DNA of 64,000 nt from Pseudomonas sp. TH31 (GTDB lineage: Bacteria; Pseudomonadota; Gammaproteobacteria; Pseudomonadales; Pseudomonadaceae): assembly GCF_016650815.1 (NCBI RefSeq), contig NZ_JAEKEZ010000010.1, forward strand, positions 372,001 to 436,000, given 5' to 3'. Under the pieces are notes generated by a model. It saw only the letters and a list, made by a program, of their open reading frames with translations. It did no database searches and was not told the DNA's origin. The position numbers and the translations under genes are program-made. Below are positions 9,365-23,084 of the stretch, piece by piece; the stretch's first letter is position 1; each line of letters begins with the position of its first letter.

Positions 9365-11604
9365 GACTGAGCCTCTTGCGCTACACGGATACCGACCTGC
9401 GCGCACAGCGCGAGGAAGTTCGGGAACGAGGTCGCGACGTTGGCACAGTCGTGGATACGGATCGGTGCAGTGGCGCGCAGCGAGGCAACGCTGAATGCCA
9501 TCGCAATCCGGTGATCGCCGTGACCATGCACTTCGCCGCCGCCGATCTGGCCGCCGTCGATGATAATGCCGTCCGGGGTCGGCTCGCACTTGACGCCCAG
9601 CGCCAGCAAGCCATCAGCCATGACCTGAATCCGGTCCGACTCTTTGACTCGCAGCTCTTCGGCGCCGCGCAACACCGTGCGCCCTTCGGCGCAGGCCGCG
9701 GCCACGAACAATACCGGGAACTCGTCGATGGCCAGCGGAACCAGCGCTTCGGGAATCTCGATACCTTTGAGTTTAGCCGCCCGCACGCGCAAGTCTGCAA
9801 CAGGTTCACCACCCACTTCACGCTGGTTTTCCAGGGTGATGTCGGCGCCCATCAGGCGCAGGATGTCAATCACGCCAGTACGGGTCGGGTTGATGCCAAC
9901 GTGCTCGAGCACCAACTCCGAACCTTCGGCGATCGACGCGGCCACCAGGAAGAACGCCGACGACGAGATGTCGCCCGGCACTTCAATGTGGGTCGCGGTC
10001 AGTTTGTGGCCGGACTCGACCGATGCGGTAGCGCCGTTGACGGCCACCGGGTAGCCGAAGCCACGCAGCATGCGTTCTGTGTGGTCGCGGGTCGGCGCAG
10101 GCTCGGTGACGGTGGTCTTGCCTTCGGCATACAGACCCGCCAGCAGCAGGCAGGATTTAACCTGGGCACTGGCCATCGGCATGGTATAGCTCAGGCCTTT
10201 GAGCTTGTTGCCGCCACGAATGACCATCGGAGGACGACCTTCTGCGGCGGTCTCGATCACGGCGCCCATTTCACGCAGTGGATTAGCCACGCGATTCATC
10301 GGACGCTTGGACAGCGAGGCATCACCGGTCAGGGTGCTGTCGAAGCTTTGCGCAGCCAACAGGCCGGACAGCAAGCGCATCGACGTACCGGAGTTGCCCA
10401 GATAGATCGGACCCGGCGCAGGTTTCAAGCCATGCAGGCCGACGCCGTGAATGGTCACGCGACCGTGGTGCGGACCTTCGATCACAACACCCATGTCGCG
10501 GAAGGCTTGCAAGGTCGCCAGGGCATCTTCGCCCTCAAGGAAACCTTCCACTTCGGTGGTGCCTTCGGCCAGGGAGCCAAGCATGATCGAACGGTGGGAA
10601 ATCGATTTGTCGCCCGGTACACGAATCCGCCCAGTCAGGCGGCCACCAGGTTGTGCCAGGAAAATCAGGTCGTTGGAGTTCATAGCGTCCACATAAGCCC
10701 GGCGGGCCAGGATTTTACTGAAATGTTCGCGGGCAACCCGGGCGCGAGTGAATACGCCCAACAATTGGTGCCCATCCCCTGCATCGACCGCGTCGCGCAA
10801 GGCGTCGAGGTCGCTGCGAAATGTATCGAGTGTGCGCAGGACAGCTTCGCGGTTGGCGAGGAAGATGTCGTGCCACATGACCGGGTCGCTACCGGCGATT
10901 CTTGTGAAATCGCGGAAACCGCCCGCAGCGTAACGGAAGATATCAAGATTTTCATTGCGCTTGGCCAATGAGTCGACCAAACCGAATGCCAGCAAGTGTG
11001 GCAAATGGCTGGTTGCCGCCAACACTTCGTCGTGGCGCTCGACCTGCATGTGCTCGACGTCGGCGCCCAATTCGCGCCACAAACGGTCGACCACCGCCAG
11101 GGCTGCCGGATCGGTCTGATCCAGCGGCGTCAAAATCACTTTATGGCGGCGGAACAGCTCGGCATTGGAGGCTTCCACCCCGCTCTGCTCGGAACCGGCA
11201 ATCGGATGCCCCGGCACAAAACGTGCCGGCATACCGCCGAACGCTTCAGTCGCCGCACGCACCACGTTGCCTTTGGCACTGCCAACGTCAGTCAGGATCG
11301 CTTGCCCCAGATCCATGCCAGCCAGTTGGCCGAGCATTTTTTCCATAGCGAGGATCGGCACGGCCAACTGAATCACGTCCGCGCCCTGACAAGCAGCTGC
11401 CAAGTCTTCCTCACAGCGATCCACCACGCCCAACTCAACCGCCAGCTTGCGCGACTGCGGATCGAGATCGACCCCGACCACTTCGCGGCACAGGCCACTT
11501 TCACGCAAGCCCTTGGCAAACGAACCGCCGATCAACCCCAGACCGACCACCACCAGGCGACCGATCATAGGTTCAGCAGATTGCAGAGCAGTGACATCAA
11601 CCAC
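9361..11604 (-). CDS. Bifunctional prephenate dehydrogenase / EPSP synthase (TyrA-AroA fusion)
   Basis: A 747-residue fusion. The N-terminal half (about residues 13-300) is a prephenate dehydrogenase of tyrosine synthesis, with the NAD loop [14 protein letters not shown] and [12 protein letters not shown]. The C-terminal half (about 310-747) is 3-phosphoshikimate 1-carboxyvinyltransferase of the shikimate pathway, with [30 protein letters not shown] and [11 protein letters not shown]. Fusion of these domains is a known feature of Pseudomonas. The start at 11604 overlaps hisC by 8 bases; an internal ATG at 11568 (MIGRLVVVG) is a possible alternative. It is translationally coupled to hisC before it and cmk after it. 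Confidence 0.96.
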   Translation of the reverse strand: MVDVTALQSAEPMIGRLVVVGLGLIGGSFAKGLRESGLCREVVGVDLDPQSRKLAVELGVVDRCEEDLAAACQGADVIQLAVPILAMEKMLGQLAGMDLGQAILTDVGSAKGNVVRAATEAFGGMPARFVPGHPIAGSEQSGVEASNAELFRRHKVILTPLDQTDPAALAVVDRLWRELGADVEHMQVERHDEVLAATSHLPHLLAFGLVDSLAKRNENLDIFRYAAGGFRDFTRIAGSDPVMWHDIFLANREAVLRTLDTFRSDLDALRDAVDAGDGHQLLGVFTRARVAREHFSKILARRAYVDAMNSNDLIFLAQPGGRLTGRIRVPGDKSISHRSIMLGSLAEGTTEVEGFLEGEDALATLQAFRDMGVVIEGPHHGRVTIHGVGLHGLKPAPGPIYLGNSGTSMRLLSGLLAAQSFDSTLTGDASLSKRPMNRVANPLREMGAVIETAAEGRPPMVIRGGNKLKGLSYTMPMASAQVKSCLLLAGLYAEGKTTVTEPAPTRDHTERMLRGFGYPVAVNGATASVESGHKLTATHIEVPGDISSSAFFLVAASIAEGSELVLEHVGINPTRTGVIDILRLMGADITLENQREVGGEPVADLRVRAAKLKGIEIPEALVPLAIDEFPVLFVAAACAEGRTVLRGAEELRVKESDRIQVMADGLLALGVKCEPTPDGIIIDGGQIGGGEVHGHGDHRIAMAFSVASLRATAPIRIHDCANVATSFPNFLALCAQVGIRVAQEAQS

Positions 11605-12709
11605 GAGCCAGGACCTTGGTCAGCGCCTCAAGGAAGCGGCTGTTTTCAGCCGGCAGACCGATGGTGATGCGCAAGTGGTTCGGCATGCCGTAATTGGCTA
11701 CCGGACGCACGATCACACCTTCACGCAGCAAGCCCTGGAAGACTGGCGCAGCGACCTGCCCCAGATCGACACAGATGAAGTTGCCTTTCGAAGGAATCCA
11801 GCTCAGCCCCAGCGCACGGAAACCCGCTTGCAGTTGCAGCATGCCGGCTTCGTTCAAGCGACGGCTTTCAGCCAGATAGTCAGTATCCTGCAGGGCAGCA
11901 CAAGCAGCGGCCAGGGCCAGGCTGTTGACGTTGAACGGCTGGCGCACCCGGTTCAACACATCGGCGACCACGGCGCCAGACAAGCCATAACCCACTCGCA
12001 GCGCCGCCAGGCCATAGGCCTTGGAGAACGTACGCGAGACCAGCAGGTTCGGGTACGCCGCCAGGAAGTCCAGACCATCCGGCAAGTCGCTGCCTTCGGC
12101 GTATTCGATGTAGGCCTCGTCCAGCACCACCAGCACATGGGCCGGCACGTCCTGCAGGAATTCGTCCAGCGCTTCGGCACCAAACCAGGTCCCGGTCGGG
12201 TTATTCGGGTTGGCGATAAACACCACACGCGTATCAGCATCGATCGCGGCCAGCATGGCGGGCAAATCATGCCCCCAGTCCTTGGCAGGGATAACGCGCG
12301 CATCGGCACCCACCGCCTGGGTCACGATCGGGTAAACCGCAAACGCGTGCTCGCTGAACACGGCGTTCAGGCCCGGCGCCAGATAGGCACGACCGACCAA
12401 CTCAAGAATGTCGTTGGAGCCGTTACCCAGCGTCACTTGATTGAGCTCGACGCGGCACTGCTCGGCCAGCAAGGTCTTGAGCGCAAAACCATTTCCATCC
12501 GGGTAACGGGTCAGCTCAGCCAATTCTTCGCGAATGGCTGCCAACGCCTTTGGACTCGCGCCCAACGGGTTTTCGTTGCTCGCCAGTTTGACGATTTTGG
12601 CCGGATCAATGTCCAGCTCGCGTGCCAGTTCGTCCACGGGCTTTCCCGGAACGTAAGGCGAAAGTTGTTGCACGCCCGGCTGTGCCAGAGCGAGGAAGTC
12701 GCCACTCAT
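11597..12709 (-). CDS. hisC: Histidinol-phosphate aminotransferase
   Basis: A fold-type I PLP aminotransferase of 370 residues. It shows the N-terminal SNENPLG motif, NPNNPTG, the DEAYIEY segment and the PLP lysine in SRTFSKAYGLAALR. The family acts on imidazole-acetol phosphate in histidine synthesis, and this supraoperon copy is also known to work as an aromatic aminotransferase. Its position between pheA and tyrA-aroA fits the latter role, converting phenylpyruvate and hydroxyphenylpyruvate. It starts 12 bases after the pheA stop. Confidence 0.93.
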   Translation of the reverse strand: MSGDFLALAQPGVQQLSPYVPGKPVDELARELDIDPAKIVKLASNENPLGASPKALAAIREELAELTRYPDGNGFALKTLLAEQCRVELNQVTLGNGSNDILELVGRAYLAPGLNAVFSEHAFAVYPIVTQAVGADARVIPAKDWGHDLPAMLAAIDADTRVVFIANPNNPTGTWFGAEALDEFLQDVPAHVLVVLDEAYIEYAEGSDLPDGLDFLAAYPNLLVSRTFSKAYGLAALRVGYGLSGAVVADVLNRVRQPFNVNSLALAAACAALQDTDYLAESRRLNEAGMLQLQAGFRALGLSWIPSKGNFICVDLGQVAAPVFQGLLREGVIVRPVANYGMPNHLRITIGLPAENSRFLEALTKVLARG

Positions 12710-12721
12710 TTGCTACCGCCC

Positions 12722-13816
12722 TTAGAGAACTGCTTTCGGGTAGGAACCCAGCACTTTGAGTGCTACTGCTTCCTGACTGATCTTTTCCAACACACCTTTG
12801 ACCAGCGGGTCGCGGTGGTGGCCGACGAAGTCGATGAAAAACACGTAGGTCCATTTACCGCTGCGCGACGGACGGGTCTCGATCCGTGTCAAATCGATGC
12901 CGTTGTCATGGAACGGCACCAGCAACTCGTGCAGTGCGCCAGGTTTGTTGCTCATGGAGACGATGATCGAGGTCTTGTCGTCGCCGGTCGGCGGCACTTC
13001 CTGGCTGCCGATCATCAGGAATCGCGTGGAGTTGTCCGGGCGATCCTCAATTTTCTCGGCCAGACGGGTCAGCCCGTACAAGCCTGCGGCCATGTCGCCG
13101 GCAATCGCCGCCGAATTCCACTCACCTTTGACCCGCTTGGCTGCTTCGGCATTGCTGGAGACTGCCACGCGCTCGACATTCGGGTAATGGGCGTCCAGCC
13201 ACTTGCGGCACTGGGCCAGGGACTGGGCGTGGGAGTAGATGCGACTGATGCTGTCAGTCTTGGTGTTTTCACCGACCAACAGGTGATGGTGAATCCGCAG
13301 TTCGACTTCGCCGCAGATCACCATGTCGTGCTCAAGGAAGCTGTCGAGGGTGTGGTTGACCGCACCTTCGGTGGAGTTTTCCACCGGGACGACGCCAAAG
13401 TTCACCGCACCGGCCGCCACTTCGCGGAACACTTCGTCGATCGCCGCCATTGGCTTGCTGATCACAGCGTGGCCGAAGTGCTTCATGGCCGCCGCCTGGG
13501 TGAAGGTGCCTTCAGGACCGAGGTAAGCCACTTTCAGCGGCTGCTCGAGAGCCAGGCACGAGGACATGATTTCGCGGAACAGCCGCGCCATCTCTTCGTT
13601 ACCCAGCGGCCCCTGGTTACGCTCCATCACGCGCTTGAGCACCTGAGCTTCACGCTCGGGACGATAGAACACCGGCACTTCGCCTTCGGCCAGCGAGGCC
13701 ATCTTTACTCGCGCAACTTCCTGGGCGCAGCGTGCACGTTCGCTGATCAGCTCCAGGACTTTAGTGTCCAGGGCATCAATGCGAACGCGCAGTGCCTTGA
13801 GTTCTTGCTCAGACAT
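12722..13816 (-). CDS. pheA: Bifunctional chorismate mutase / prephenate dehydratase
   Basis: The 364-residue P-protein makes phenylpyruvate from chorismate. Residues 1-90 are an AroQ-type chorismate mutase (LRVRIDALDTKVLELISERA). Residues 95-275 are prephenate dehydratase (AYLGPEGTFTQAAA, VVPVENSTEGAV, NSTRFLMIG with the Thr-Arg-Phe motif). Residues 285-364 are an ACT domain (NKPGALHELLVPF, ETRPSRSG), which gives feedback control by phenylalanine. Start and serC stop share one base (TAATG), so translation is coupled. Confidence 0.97.
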   Translation of the reverse strand: MSEQELKALRVRIDALDTKVLELISERARCAQEVARVKMASLAEGEVPVFYRPEREAQVLKRVMERNQGPLGNEEMARLFREIMSSCLALEQPLKVAYLGPEGTFTQAAAMKHFGHAVISKPMAAIDEVFREVAAGAVNFGVVPVENSTEGAVNHTLDSFLEHDMVICGEVELRIHHHLLVGENTKTDSISRIYSHAQSLAQCRKWLDAHYPNVERVAVSSNAEAAKRVKGEWNSAAIAGDMAAGLYGLTRLAEKIEDRPDNSTRFLMIGSQEVPPTGDDKTSIIVSMSNKPGALHELLVPFHDNGIDLTRIETRPSRSGKWTYVFFIDFVGHHRDPLVKGVLEKISQEAVALKVLGSYPKAVL

Positions 13817-14907
13817 TAGCCGTGTTCCTTCTCGAACTCTGCCATGTACGAAATCAGTGCGTTGACCGCAACGATGTCGACGGCGTTATAGATGGAGGCG
13901 CGCATGCCGCCCACGGAACGGTGCCCCTTGAGGTTCAGCAGGCCGCGCTCGTCGGCACCGGCCAGGAATGGCTTGTCCAGGCGATCGTCAGCCAGGCGGA
14001 ACGGTACGTTCATCCACGAGCGGTCCGGCAGGTTGATCGGGTTGCTGTACAAGCCGCTGGCGTCGATAAAGTCGTACAGCGTGCGCTGTTTTACTTCATT
14101 GAGCTTGCCGATGGCCTCAACACCACCCTGCTCTTTCAGCCACTCGAATACCAGCCCCGACAAGTACCAGGCCAGGGTCGGCGGCGTGTTGTACATCGAG
14201 CCGTTATCCGCTGCGACCTTGTAGTCGAGCATGGTCGGGCACAGGGAGCGGGCGTGACCCAGCAGGTCTTCGCGAACGATGTTCACGACAATGCCGCTCG
14301 GGCCGATGTTTTTCTGGGCGCCGGCGTAGATCATGCCGAAGCGCGACACATCGACCGGACGCGAGAGGATGTCGGAAGACATGTCAGCGACCAGCGGCAC
14401 ATCACCGGTTTGCGGGATCCACTGGAATTCCAGGCCGCCAATGGTTTCGTTCGGCGCGTAGTGAACGTAGGCCGCATCTTTCGACAGCTTCCATTCGTTC
14501 TGACCGGGAATTGCGAAATAGTCGTAAGGCTTGGCGGTAGCGGCGACGTTGACGTGGCCGTAACGCGAGGCCTCTTCGATGGCTTTCTGCGACCAGATAC
14601 CGGTGTCGATATAGTCGGCCGAGCCGCCTTCAGGCAACAGGTTCAGAGGGATCTGAGCGAATTGCTGGCTGGCGCCGCCTTGCAGAAACAGCACTTTATA
14701 GTTCGAGGGGATATTCAGCAGATCACGCAGATCCTGCTCGGCCTTGGTGGCGATGGACACGAACTCATCACTGCGATGGCTCATTTCCATGACCGACAAG
14801 CCCTTGCCGTGCCAATCAAGGAGTTCACCCTGGGCGCGCTTCAGGACAGCTTCAGGAAGTGCCGCAGGACCGGCACAGAAGTTATAGGCTCTCTTGCTCA
14901 CATCCAA
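13816..14907 (-). CDS. serC: Phosphoserine aminotransferase
   Basis: SerC makes phosphoserine from 3-phosphohydroxypyruvate and also serves pyridoxal phosphate synthesis. The 363-residue protein opens with YNFCAGPAALPEAVL and has the PLP lysine in YAGAQKNIGPSG. It ends with GHRSVGGMRASIYNA, the usual C-terminal motif. It is the first gene of the aromatic supraoperon; a REP pair and the gyrA terminator lie upstream, so the operon promoter should be in the roughly 65 bases before the ATG. Confidence 0.97.
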   Translation of the reverse strand: MDVSKRAYNFCAGPAALPEAVLKRAQGELLDWHGKGLSVMEMSHRSDEFVSIATKAEQDLRDLLNIPSNYKVLFLQGGASQQFAQIPLNLLPEGGSADYIDTGIWSQKAIEEASRYGHVNVAATAKPYDYFAIPGQNEWKLSKDAAYVHYAPNETIGGLEFQWIPQTGDVPLVADMSSDILSRPVDVSRFGMIYAGAQKNIGPSGIVVNIVREDLLGHARSLCPTMLDYKVAADNGSMYNTPPTLAWYLSGLVFEWLKEQGGVEAIGKLNEVKQRTLYDFIDASGLYSNPINLPDRSWMNVPFRLADDRLDKPFLAGADERGLLNLKGHRSVGGMRASIYNAVDIVAVNALISYMAEFEKEHG

Positions 14908-14972
14908 TCTCGCTCTGATTTGGTGGTATCACGCAATAAATCTGAAAATTCGAAACTCTGAAATCCCGAAAT

Positions 14973-15075
14973 CCCGTAGGAGCTGTCGAGTGAAACGAGG
15001 CTGCGATCTTTTCCTGGATCCTACAAAGCAAGATCAAAAGATCGCAGCCTCGTTTCACTCGACAGCTCCTACGGG
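14973..15075. repeat. REP pair (inverted), serC-gyrA gap
   Basis: Perfect 40-base inverted arms (14973-15012 and 15036-15075) enclose a 23-base loop. The arm starts CCCGTAGGAGCTGTCGAG and ends in GATCTTTT, a long form of the Pseudomonas REP unit in a tail-to-tail pair. The same arm core recurs at 54235. Confidence 0.9.
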
Positions 15076-15110
15076 TCCTACATTCCATATTCAAACAGGA
15101 GAAACAAGAA

Positions 15111-15132
15111 GGGGCGAATCTTCATCCGCCCC
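15111..15132 (-). terminator. Rho-independent terminator after gyrA
   Basis: The stem GGGGCG / CGCCCC has a 10-base loop and is followed on the minus strand by a T-rich tract. It lies 14 bases past the gyrA stop. Confidence 0.75.
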
Positions 15133-15145
15133 CCTGTTTGTCCAC

Positions 15146-17809
<2,664 letters not shown>

Positions 17810-18284
17810 GAGAAGCTCGATTCCTTTTTCTGGTGAAACTTCGTCACATCCATATGGGACGAACGAAGCTCGCCGCTGCAGGCTGAGTGCCATGCACCGA
17901 CTTACGACAAATCAACAATTTATGCCATGGATTTGCGCAGTAAAGACAACCCCGCGGGAGTGCCTCGGAAAACGCCGGATGTTATCACAAGAGCCGCCAC
18001 GCACCTATCCCCCAGATGCGCATGGAGCATAGTTAGTTGACCGATGACAGGCTTAACGGGGACGAGAGAGGCTTAGAGCCAGGATCAGCTGGCAATGGCT
18101 GGCGTTTTATTAACCATCCAGAACCGATATTCGATTGGTAACACCGGCCCGTAGGAGCTGCCGAAGGCTCGGGCCGCGTTCGGACGATCTTTTCGGGCGC
18201 GCCACCGACTAACGTCGAGAAGATCAAAAGATCGTCCGAACGCGGCCCGAGCCTGCGGCAGCTCCTACGCCGATCACGTCATCC
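17810..18284. other. gyrA upstream region, 475 bases
   Basis: No gene is supported here. The part next to gyrA (17810-18100) should carry the gyrA promoter on the minus strand, but I could not pick a convincing -35/-10 pair. The rest is taken up by the REP pair at 18151-18268, just past the mtnA stop. Confidence 0.5.
18151..18268. repeat. REP pair (inverted), mtnA-gyrA gap
   Basis: Two 43-base arms (18151-18193 and 18226-18268) are inverted with a single mismatch (CCGAAGG against CCGCAGG). Each begins GTAGGAGCTGCCG and ends at GATCTTTT. The middle carries an extra GGGCCGCGTTCGGA segment compared with the other REP arms. Confidence 0.85.
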
Positions 18285-19361
18285 TTAATGCAGACGCTTG
18301 CGGCACATCAACTGCGCCATTTTCGCGGTATCCGGGCGCTCGACGATGCCCTTTTCGGTGACGATCACATCGATCAGGTCCGCCGGCGTCACATCGAACA
18401 CCGGGTTGAAGGCATCGACATCCGCCCCGATCCGCTTGCCGCCGACGTCCAGCAACTCGCTGCCGTCGCGCTCCTCGATAGGAATGTCGTCGCCGCTGGC
18501 CAGGTTCATGTCGATGGTCGAACTCGGCGCCACCACCATGAACCGTACGCCGTGGTGCATGGCGCTTACCGCCAGTTGATAGGTACCGATCTTGTTGGCC
18601 ACGTCGCCATTGGCAGTGATCCGGTCGGCGCCGACGATGACCCAGGTAATGCCCTTGGTCTTCATGATGTGCGCGGCAGCAGAGTCAGCATTGAGGGTTA
18701 CCGGAATGCCTTCATTGGCCAATTCCCACGCGGTCAACCGCGAACCTTGCAGCCAGGGACGGGTTTCGTCGGCGTAGACGCGCTCGACCATGCCCTCGAT
18801 AAACGCGCCGCGAATGACGCCCAGTGCCGTGCCGAAACCGCCAGTGGCCAACGCGCCAGTGTTGCAGTGGGTCAGGATCGCCTGGGCGTTGCCCTGGTGC
18901 TTGCGGATCAGGTCGACCCCCAACTGCGCCATGGTCAGGTTGGCTTCGCGATCACTTTCGTGAATGGCGATGGCCTCCGCCTCCAGCGCCGCCAGAGGGT
19001 CTGCATCTCCCTTGAGACGATCCAGACGGTCACGCATGCGACTCAAGGCCCAGAACAGATTCACCGCCGTTGGACGGGAATCGGCCAGCACCGCGTAATC
19101 CTCCTCCCACGCTGCCTGCCAGTCACCGCCCTCGGCAATTCGGGTGCGGGCTGACAACACCATGGCATACGCGGCACTGATGCCGATCGCCGGGGCACCG
19201 CGCACCACCATCGAGCGAATGGCCTCGGCCACGCCAGCGGCGCTGGTGTAGGCGATCCAGGTTTCCTCGAACGGTAAAATCCGCTGATCCAGCAGGTACA
19301 GGGCGCCATCACGCCAATCGATGGCCTTCACCTTCTCCGCAGCCAACAGTCGATCGCGCAT
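18285..19361 (-). CDS. mtnA: Methylthioribose-1-phosphate isomerase
   Basis: MtnA isomerises 5-methylthioribose 1-phosphate to the ribulose form in methionine salvage. The 358-residue protein belongs to the eIF-2B alpha-like family, with [34 protein letters not shown] (catalytic Cys) and [19 protein letters not shown] (catalytic Asp). I take the ATG at 19361 ([16 protein letters not shown]), which gives the usual length; in-frame ATGs at 19379 and 19439 are less likely. It diverges from mtaD across 108 bases, which fits joint control of methylthioadenosine use. Confidence 0.95.
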   Translation of the reverse strand: MRDRLLAAEKVKAIDWRDGALYLLDQRILPFEETWIAYTSAAGVAEAIRSMVVRGAPAIGISAAYAMVLSARTRIAEGGDWQAAWEEDYAVLADSRPTAVNLFWALSRMRDRLDRLKGDADPLAALEAEAIAIHESDREANLTMAQLGVDLIRKHQGNAQAILTHCNTGALATGGFGTALGVIRGAFIEGMVERVYADETRPWLQGSRLTAWELANEGIPVTLNADSAAAHIMKTKGITWVIVGADRITANGDVANKIGTYQLAVSAMHHGVRFMVVAPSSTIDMNLASGDDIPIEERDGSELLDVGGKRIGADVDAFNPVFDVTPADLIDVIVTEKGIVERPDTAKMAQLMCRKRLH

Positions 19362-19469
19362 CCTATACCCCGCACTCATGAACAAAAGCCGCCGATTATA
19401 GCGATCCCCCCGCGAAGACGCTCGGGTATACTTCGCCATCCTTTACAAAAGCACTGGAACCGACCCTCG

Positions 19470-20804
19470 ATGCCGAAACCTGCCGTTGCGCTCGACTTAT
19501 TATTGCTGCCGACCTGGCTGGTACCCGTCGAACCCGCTGGCGTGGTCCTCAAAGAGCACGGCCTGGGCATCCGCGACGGTCGCATCGTGTTTATCGGCCC
19601 GCGCGCCGAAGCACTCAAGTGTAACGCTACCGAAATTCGTGAGCTGCCGGATGTTTTGCTCAGCCCCGGCCTGATCAACGCCCACGGCCACGCGGCGATG
19701 ACGCTGTTCCGCGGCCTGGCCGATGATTTGCCGTTGATGACCTGGCTGGAAAACCACATTTGGCCGGCCGAGGCCAAGTGGGTCGATGAAGCGTTTGTGC
19801 GCGATGGCACGGACCTGGCGATCGCAGAGCAGCTAAAAGGTGGCATCACCTGCTTCTCTGACATGTATTTTTTCCCGAAGGTTGCCAGCGAGCGCGTGCA
19901 TAACAGCGGTATTCGGGCGCAAATCGCGATTCCGATCCTCGATTTCCCGATTCCAGGTGCTGCCACGGCGGATGAAGCCATTCGTCAGGGCGTCGAACTG
20001 TTCGGCGATCTCAAGCACCACGAGCGGATCAAAATAACCTTCGGGCCCCACGCCCCCTACACCGTGGGCGACGAAAACCTGGAGAAAATCCGGGTGATCG
20101 CCGAGGAACTGGACGCGGCGATCCACATGCACGTCCATGAAACCGCCTTCGAAGTGCAGCAATCGATCGAGCAGCGCGGCGAACGCCCGCTGGCCCGTCT
20201 CGGTCGCCTGGGCTTGCTCGGTCCGCGCTTCCAGGCTGTTCACATGACCCAGATCAGCGATGAAGACCTGGCCTTGCTGGTAGAAAGCAATACCAATGTG
20301 ATTCATTGCCCGGAATCGAACCTGAAACTGGCCAGCGGCTTCTGCCCGGTGGAACGCCTGTGGCAGGCCGGGGTTAACGTCGCCGTCGGCACCGATGGCG
20401 CGGCCAGCAACAATGACCTGGATCTGCTCGGCGAAACCCGTACCGCCGCGTTGCTGGCCAAGGCCGTCGCCGGCTCGGCCACGGCGCTGGACGCGCACCG
20501 CGCCTTGCGCATGGCCACACTCAACGGTGCCCGCGCGCTGGGCATCGAGGCTGAAGTCGGCTCGCTGGAAGTCGGCAAAGCCGCCGACATCGTCGCTTTC
20601 GACCTGTCCGGCCTGGCACAGCAACCGGTCTACGACCCGGTTTCGCAACTTATCTACGCCACCGGCCGCGACTGCGTGAAACACCTTTGGGTCGCCGGCA
20701 AGCAACTGCTCGACGACCGGCGCCTGACGCGTCTGGATGAGGAACAACTGTGCGCCACGGCCAAGGCCTGGGGCCAACGCATCAGCGGCCACACCGAATC
20801 GTAA
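19470..20804 (+). CDS. mtaD: 5-methylthioadenosine/S-adenosylhomocysteine deaminase (TRZ/ATZ family)
   Basis: A 444-residue amidohydrolase that, in pseudomonads, deaminates 5-methylthioadenosine to methylthioinosine. Metal ligands are visible in [32 protein letters not shown] and [17 protein letters not shown]. The C-terminal part returns to the composite beta domain ([12 protein letters not shown]). The divergent mtnA gene acts later in the same salvage route, which supports the substrate. It begins a same-strand series with ubiG and mupP. Confidence 0.93.
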   Translation: MPKPAVALDLLLLPTWLVPVEPAGVVLKEHGLGIRDGRIVFIGPRAEALKCNATEIRELPDVLLSPGLINAHGHAAMTLFRGLADDLPLMTWLENHIWPAEAKWVDEAFVRDGTDLAIAEQLKGGITCFSDMYFFPKVASERVHNSGIRAQIAIPILDFPIPGAATADEAIRQGVELFGDLKHHERIKITFGPHAPYTVGDENLEKIRVIAEELDAAIHMHVHETAFEVQQSIEQRGERPLARLGRLGLLGPRFQAVHMTQISDEDLALLVESNTNVIHCPESNLKLASGFCPVERLWQAGVNVAVGTDGAASNNDLDLLGETRTAALLAKAVAGSATALDAHRALRMATLNGARALGIEAEVGSLEVGKAADIVAFDLSGLAQQPVYDPVSQLIYATGRDCVKHLWVAGKQLLDDRRLTRLDEEQLCATAKAWGQRISGHTES

Positions 20805-20860
20805 GCACCCCGGCTCAAACCCGGGCAACAGGATTTTTCAAGTTTTAGAGGACTTAAACC

Positions 20861-21559
20861 ATGAGCAACGTCGACTACGCCGAAATCGCCAAATTCGAAG
20901 CCCTGGCCCATCGCTGGTGGGACCGTGAAAGCGAGTTCAAACCGCTGCACGACATCAACCCACTGCGGGTTAACTGGATTGACGAACGGGTCAACCTGGC
21001 CGGCAAGAAAGTCCTCGACGTCGGTTGCGGCGGCGGCATTCTCAGCGAAGCCATGGCTCAACGCGGTGCTACCGTCATGGGCATCGACATGGGCGAAGCA
21101 CCGCTTGCGGTCGCGCAACTGCATCAGTTGGAATCCGGCGTGACGGTCGAATACCGGCAGATCACCGCCGAAGCCCTGGCCGAGGAAATGCCCGAGCAAT
21201 TCGACGTGGTCACTTGCCTGGAAATGCTTGAACACGTACCGGACCCTTCCTCCGTGATCCGTGCCTGCTTTCGCATGGTCAAGCCTGGCGGCCAGGTGTT
21301 CTTCTCCACCATCAACCGCAACCCGAAGGCGTACCTGTTCGCCATCATCGGCGCCGAATACATCATGAAGCTGCTGCCGCGCGGCACCCATGACTTCAAG
21401 AAATTCATCCGCCCTTCCGAACTCGGAGCCTGGAGCCGCATGGCCGGCCTAACCGTCAAAGACATCATCGGCCTGACGTACAACCCGCTGACCAAGCACT
21501 ACAAACTGGCGGCCGACGTGGACGTCAACTACATGATCCAGACCTTGCGCGAGGAGTAA
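20861..21559 (+). CDS. ubiG: Ubiquinone biosynthesis O-methyltransferase UbiG
   Basis: UbiG carries out the two O-methylations of ubiquinone synthesis using S-adenosylmethionine. The 232-residue protein has motif [30 protein letters not shown] and GTHDFKKFI. The start is preceded by AGAGGA. It follows mtaD by 56 bases and mupP begins 4 bases after its stop, so it is probably in one operon with mupP. Confidence 0.97.
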   Translation: MSNVDYAEIAKFEALAHRWWDRESEFKPLHDINPLRVNWIDERVNLAGKKVLDVGCGGGILSEAMAQRGATVMGIDMGEAPLAVAQLHQLESGVTVEYRQITAEALAEEMPEQFDVVTCLEMLEHVPDPSSVIRACFRMVKPGGQVFFSTINRNPKAYLFAIIGAEYIMKLLPRGTHDFKKFIRPSELGAWSRMAGLTVKDIIGLTYNPLTKHYKLAADVDVNYMIQTLREE

Positions 21560-21563
21560 GCCG

Positions 21564-22235
21564 ATGCGAATCAGAGCAGTCCTCTTCGACATGGACGGCA
21601 CTCTGCTCGACACCGCGCCGGACTTCATTGCCATCTGCCAGGCGATGCGCGCCGATCGCGGCTTGCCGCCGATGAATGACAAGCACATCCGCGACGAGAT
21701 TTCCGGCGGCGCCAGGGCGATGGTCGCGGTGACGTTTTCCATGGACCCGGAATCACCGGGGTTCGAGCAATTGCGTCTGGAGTTTCTGGAGCGCTACCTC
21801 AAGGATTGCGCAGTTCACAGCAAACTCTTTGACGGCATGGGCGAACTGCTGGCCGACATCGAGAAGGCCAACCTGATCTGGGGCGTGGTCACCAACAAGC
21901 CGCTGCGCTTTGCCGAACCGATCATGCAGCAGTTGGGGCTGGCCGAGCGCTCTGCGCTGCTGATATGCCCGGATCACGTAAAGAACAGCAAGCCCGACCC
22001 GGAGCCGTTGATCCTCGCGTGCAAGATGCTCAGCCTGGACCCGGCCAGCGTGTTGTTTGTCGGTGATGATTTGCGCGATATCGAGTCCGGTCGCGATGCC
22101 GGCACCAAGACTGCCGCGGTGACGTATGGCTATATCCATCCGGACGATAACCCGCGGCATTGGGGGGCGGATGTGGTGGTGGATCACCCGCTGGAGTTGC
22201 GCAAGGTTCTGGATAGCGCGCTCTGCAGCTGCTGA
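21564..22235 (+). CDS. mupP: N-acetylmuramic acid 6-phosphate phosphatase MupP
   Basis: A 223-residue HAD phosphatase with the nucleophile motif [25 protein letters not shown] and the metal site [16 protein letters not shown]. Older annotations call it phosphoglycolate phosphatase. In Pseudomonas the gene right after ubiG encodes MupP, which removes phosphate from MurNAc 6-phosphate in the cell-wall recycling route that bypasses MurA and affects fosfomycin and beta-lactam response. The ribosome site GAGGAG lies in the end of ubiG. The identification rests on family and position. Confidence 0.9.
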   Translation: MRIRAVLFDMDGTLLDTAPDFIAICQAMRADRGLPPMNDKHIRDEISGGARAMVAVTFSMDPESPGFEQLRLEFLERYLKDCAVHSKLFDGMGELLADIEKANLIWGVVTNKPLRFAEPIMQQLGLAERSALLICPDHVKNSKPDPEPLILACKMLSLDPASVLFVGDDLRDIESGRDAGTKTAAVTYGYIHPDDNPRHWGADVVVDHPLELRKVLDSALCSC

Positions 22236-22245
22236 TCCGCTTTTC

Positions 22246-22311
22246 GTAGGAGCAAGGCTTGCCTGCGATGGCGGTTTTGATGACGCCATCGCGGGCAAGC
22301 CATGCTCCTAC
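22246..22311. repeat. REP pair (inverted), mupP-yciK gap
   Basis: Imperfect inverted arms of about 24 bases start GTAGGAGCAAGGCTTGCCTG and end GCAAGCCATGCTCCTAC. They are the GTAGGAGCAAGCTTGC type of REP with a short loop. Confidence 0.8.
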
Positions 22312-22343
22312 AGGGTTCGCTTTCTGATTTGTTGAGGTTTTTT

Positions 22344-23084
22344 ATGTTTGATTATTCCGCCCGCCCTGAATTGCTCAAGGACCGGGTCATCCTGGTCACC
22401 GGTGCTGGCCGAGGTATCGGTGCTGCTGCCGCGAAAACCTATGCCGCCCATGGTGCCACCGTGCTGCTGCTGGGCAAGACCGAAGCCAACCTGACTCAGG
22501 TCTACGACGAAATCGAAGCGGCCGGTCACCCACAGCCAGCTGTGATCCCGTTCAATCTGGAAACCGCCCTGCCCCATCAATACGATGAGCTCGCAGCGAT
22601 GATCGAGACCGAGTTCGGCCTCCTTGATGGCCTGCTGCACAACGCCTCGATCATTGGTCCGCGCACGCCGATCGAGCAGTTGTCCGGCGAAAACTTCATG
22701 CGGGTCATGCACGTCAACGTCAACGCCATGTTCATGCTCACCAGCACCTTGTTGCCGCTGCTCAAGTTGTCTGCGGACGCCTCGGTGGTGTTCACCTCCA
22801 GCAGCGTCGGACGCAAGGGTCGGGCGTATTGGGGCGCTTATGGCGTGTCCAAGTTTGCTACCGAAGGCTTGATGCAAACCCTGGCCGACGAGGTCGACAC
22901 CGTGGCACCGGTACGCTCCAACAGCATCAACCCCGGCGCGACCCGCACCAGCATGCGCGCCCAGGCGTATCCCGGTGAAAACCCGCAGAACAACCCAACG
23001 CCTGAGGAGATCATGCCGGTCTACCTTTACCTGATGGGCCCGGACAGCACCGGCATCAACGGTCAGGCATTCAACGCCCAGTAA
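22344..23084 (+). CDS. yciK: YciK-family short-chain oxidoreductase
   Basis: A 246-residue classical SDR. It has the coenzyme loop GAGRGIGAAAAKTYAAHG, LHNASIIGPRTP in place of NNAG, and SSVGRKGRAYWGAYGVSK with the Ser, Tyr and Lys of the active site. The substrate is not known for the family. The start is the ATG at 22344 (MFDYSARPELL), as usual for YciK; the frame extends upstream into the REP. It follows mupP on the same strand, as in other pseudomonads. Confidence 0.9.
   Translation: MFDYSARPELLKDRVILVTGAGRGIGAAAAKTYAAHGATVLLLGKTEANLTQVYDEIEAAGHPQPAVIPFNLETALPHQYDELAAMIETEFGLLDGLLHNASIIGPRTPIEQLSGENFMRVMHVNVNAMFMLTSTLLPLLKLSADASVVFTSSSVGRKGRAYWGAYGVSKFATEGLMQTLADEVDTVAPVRSNSINPGATRTSMRAQAYPGENPQNNPTPEEIMPVYLYLMGPDSTGINGQAFNAQ

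Noticed and set aside
11447..13819. 790-codon frame opposite hisC and pheA
   Set aside because: It spans two well-identified minus-strand genes and lacks a domain or ribosome site, so it is a shadow.
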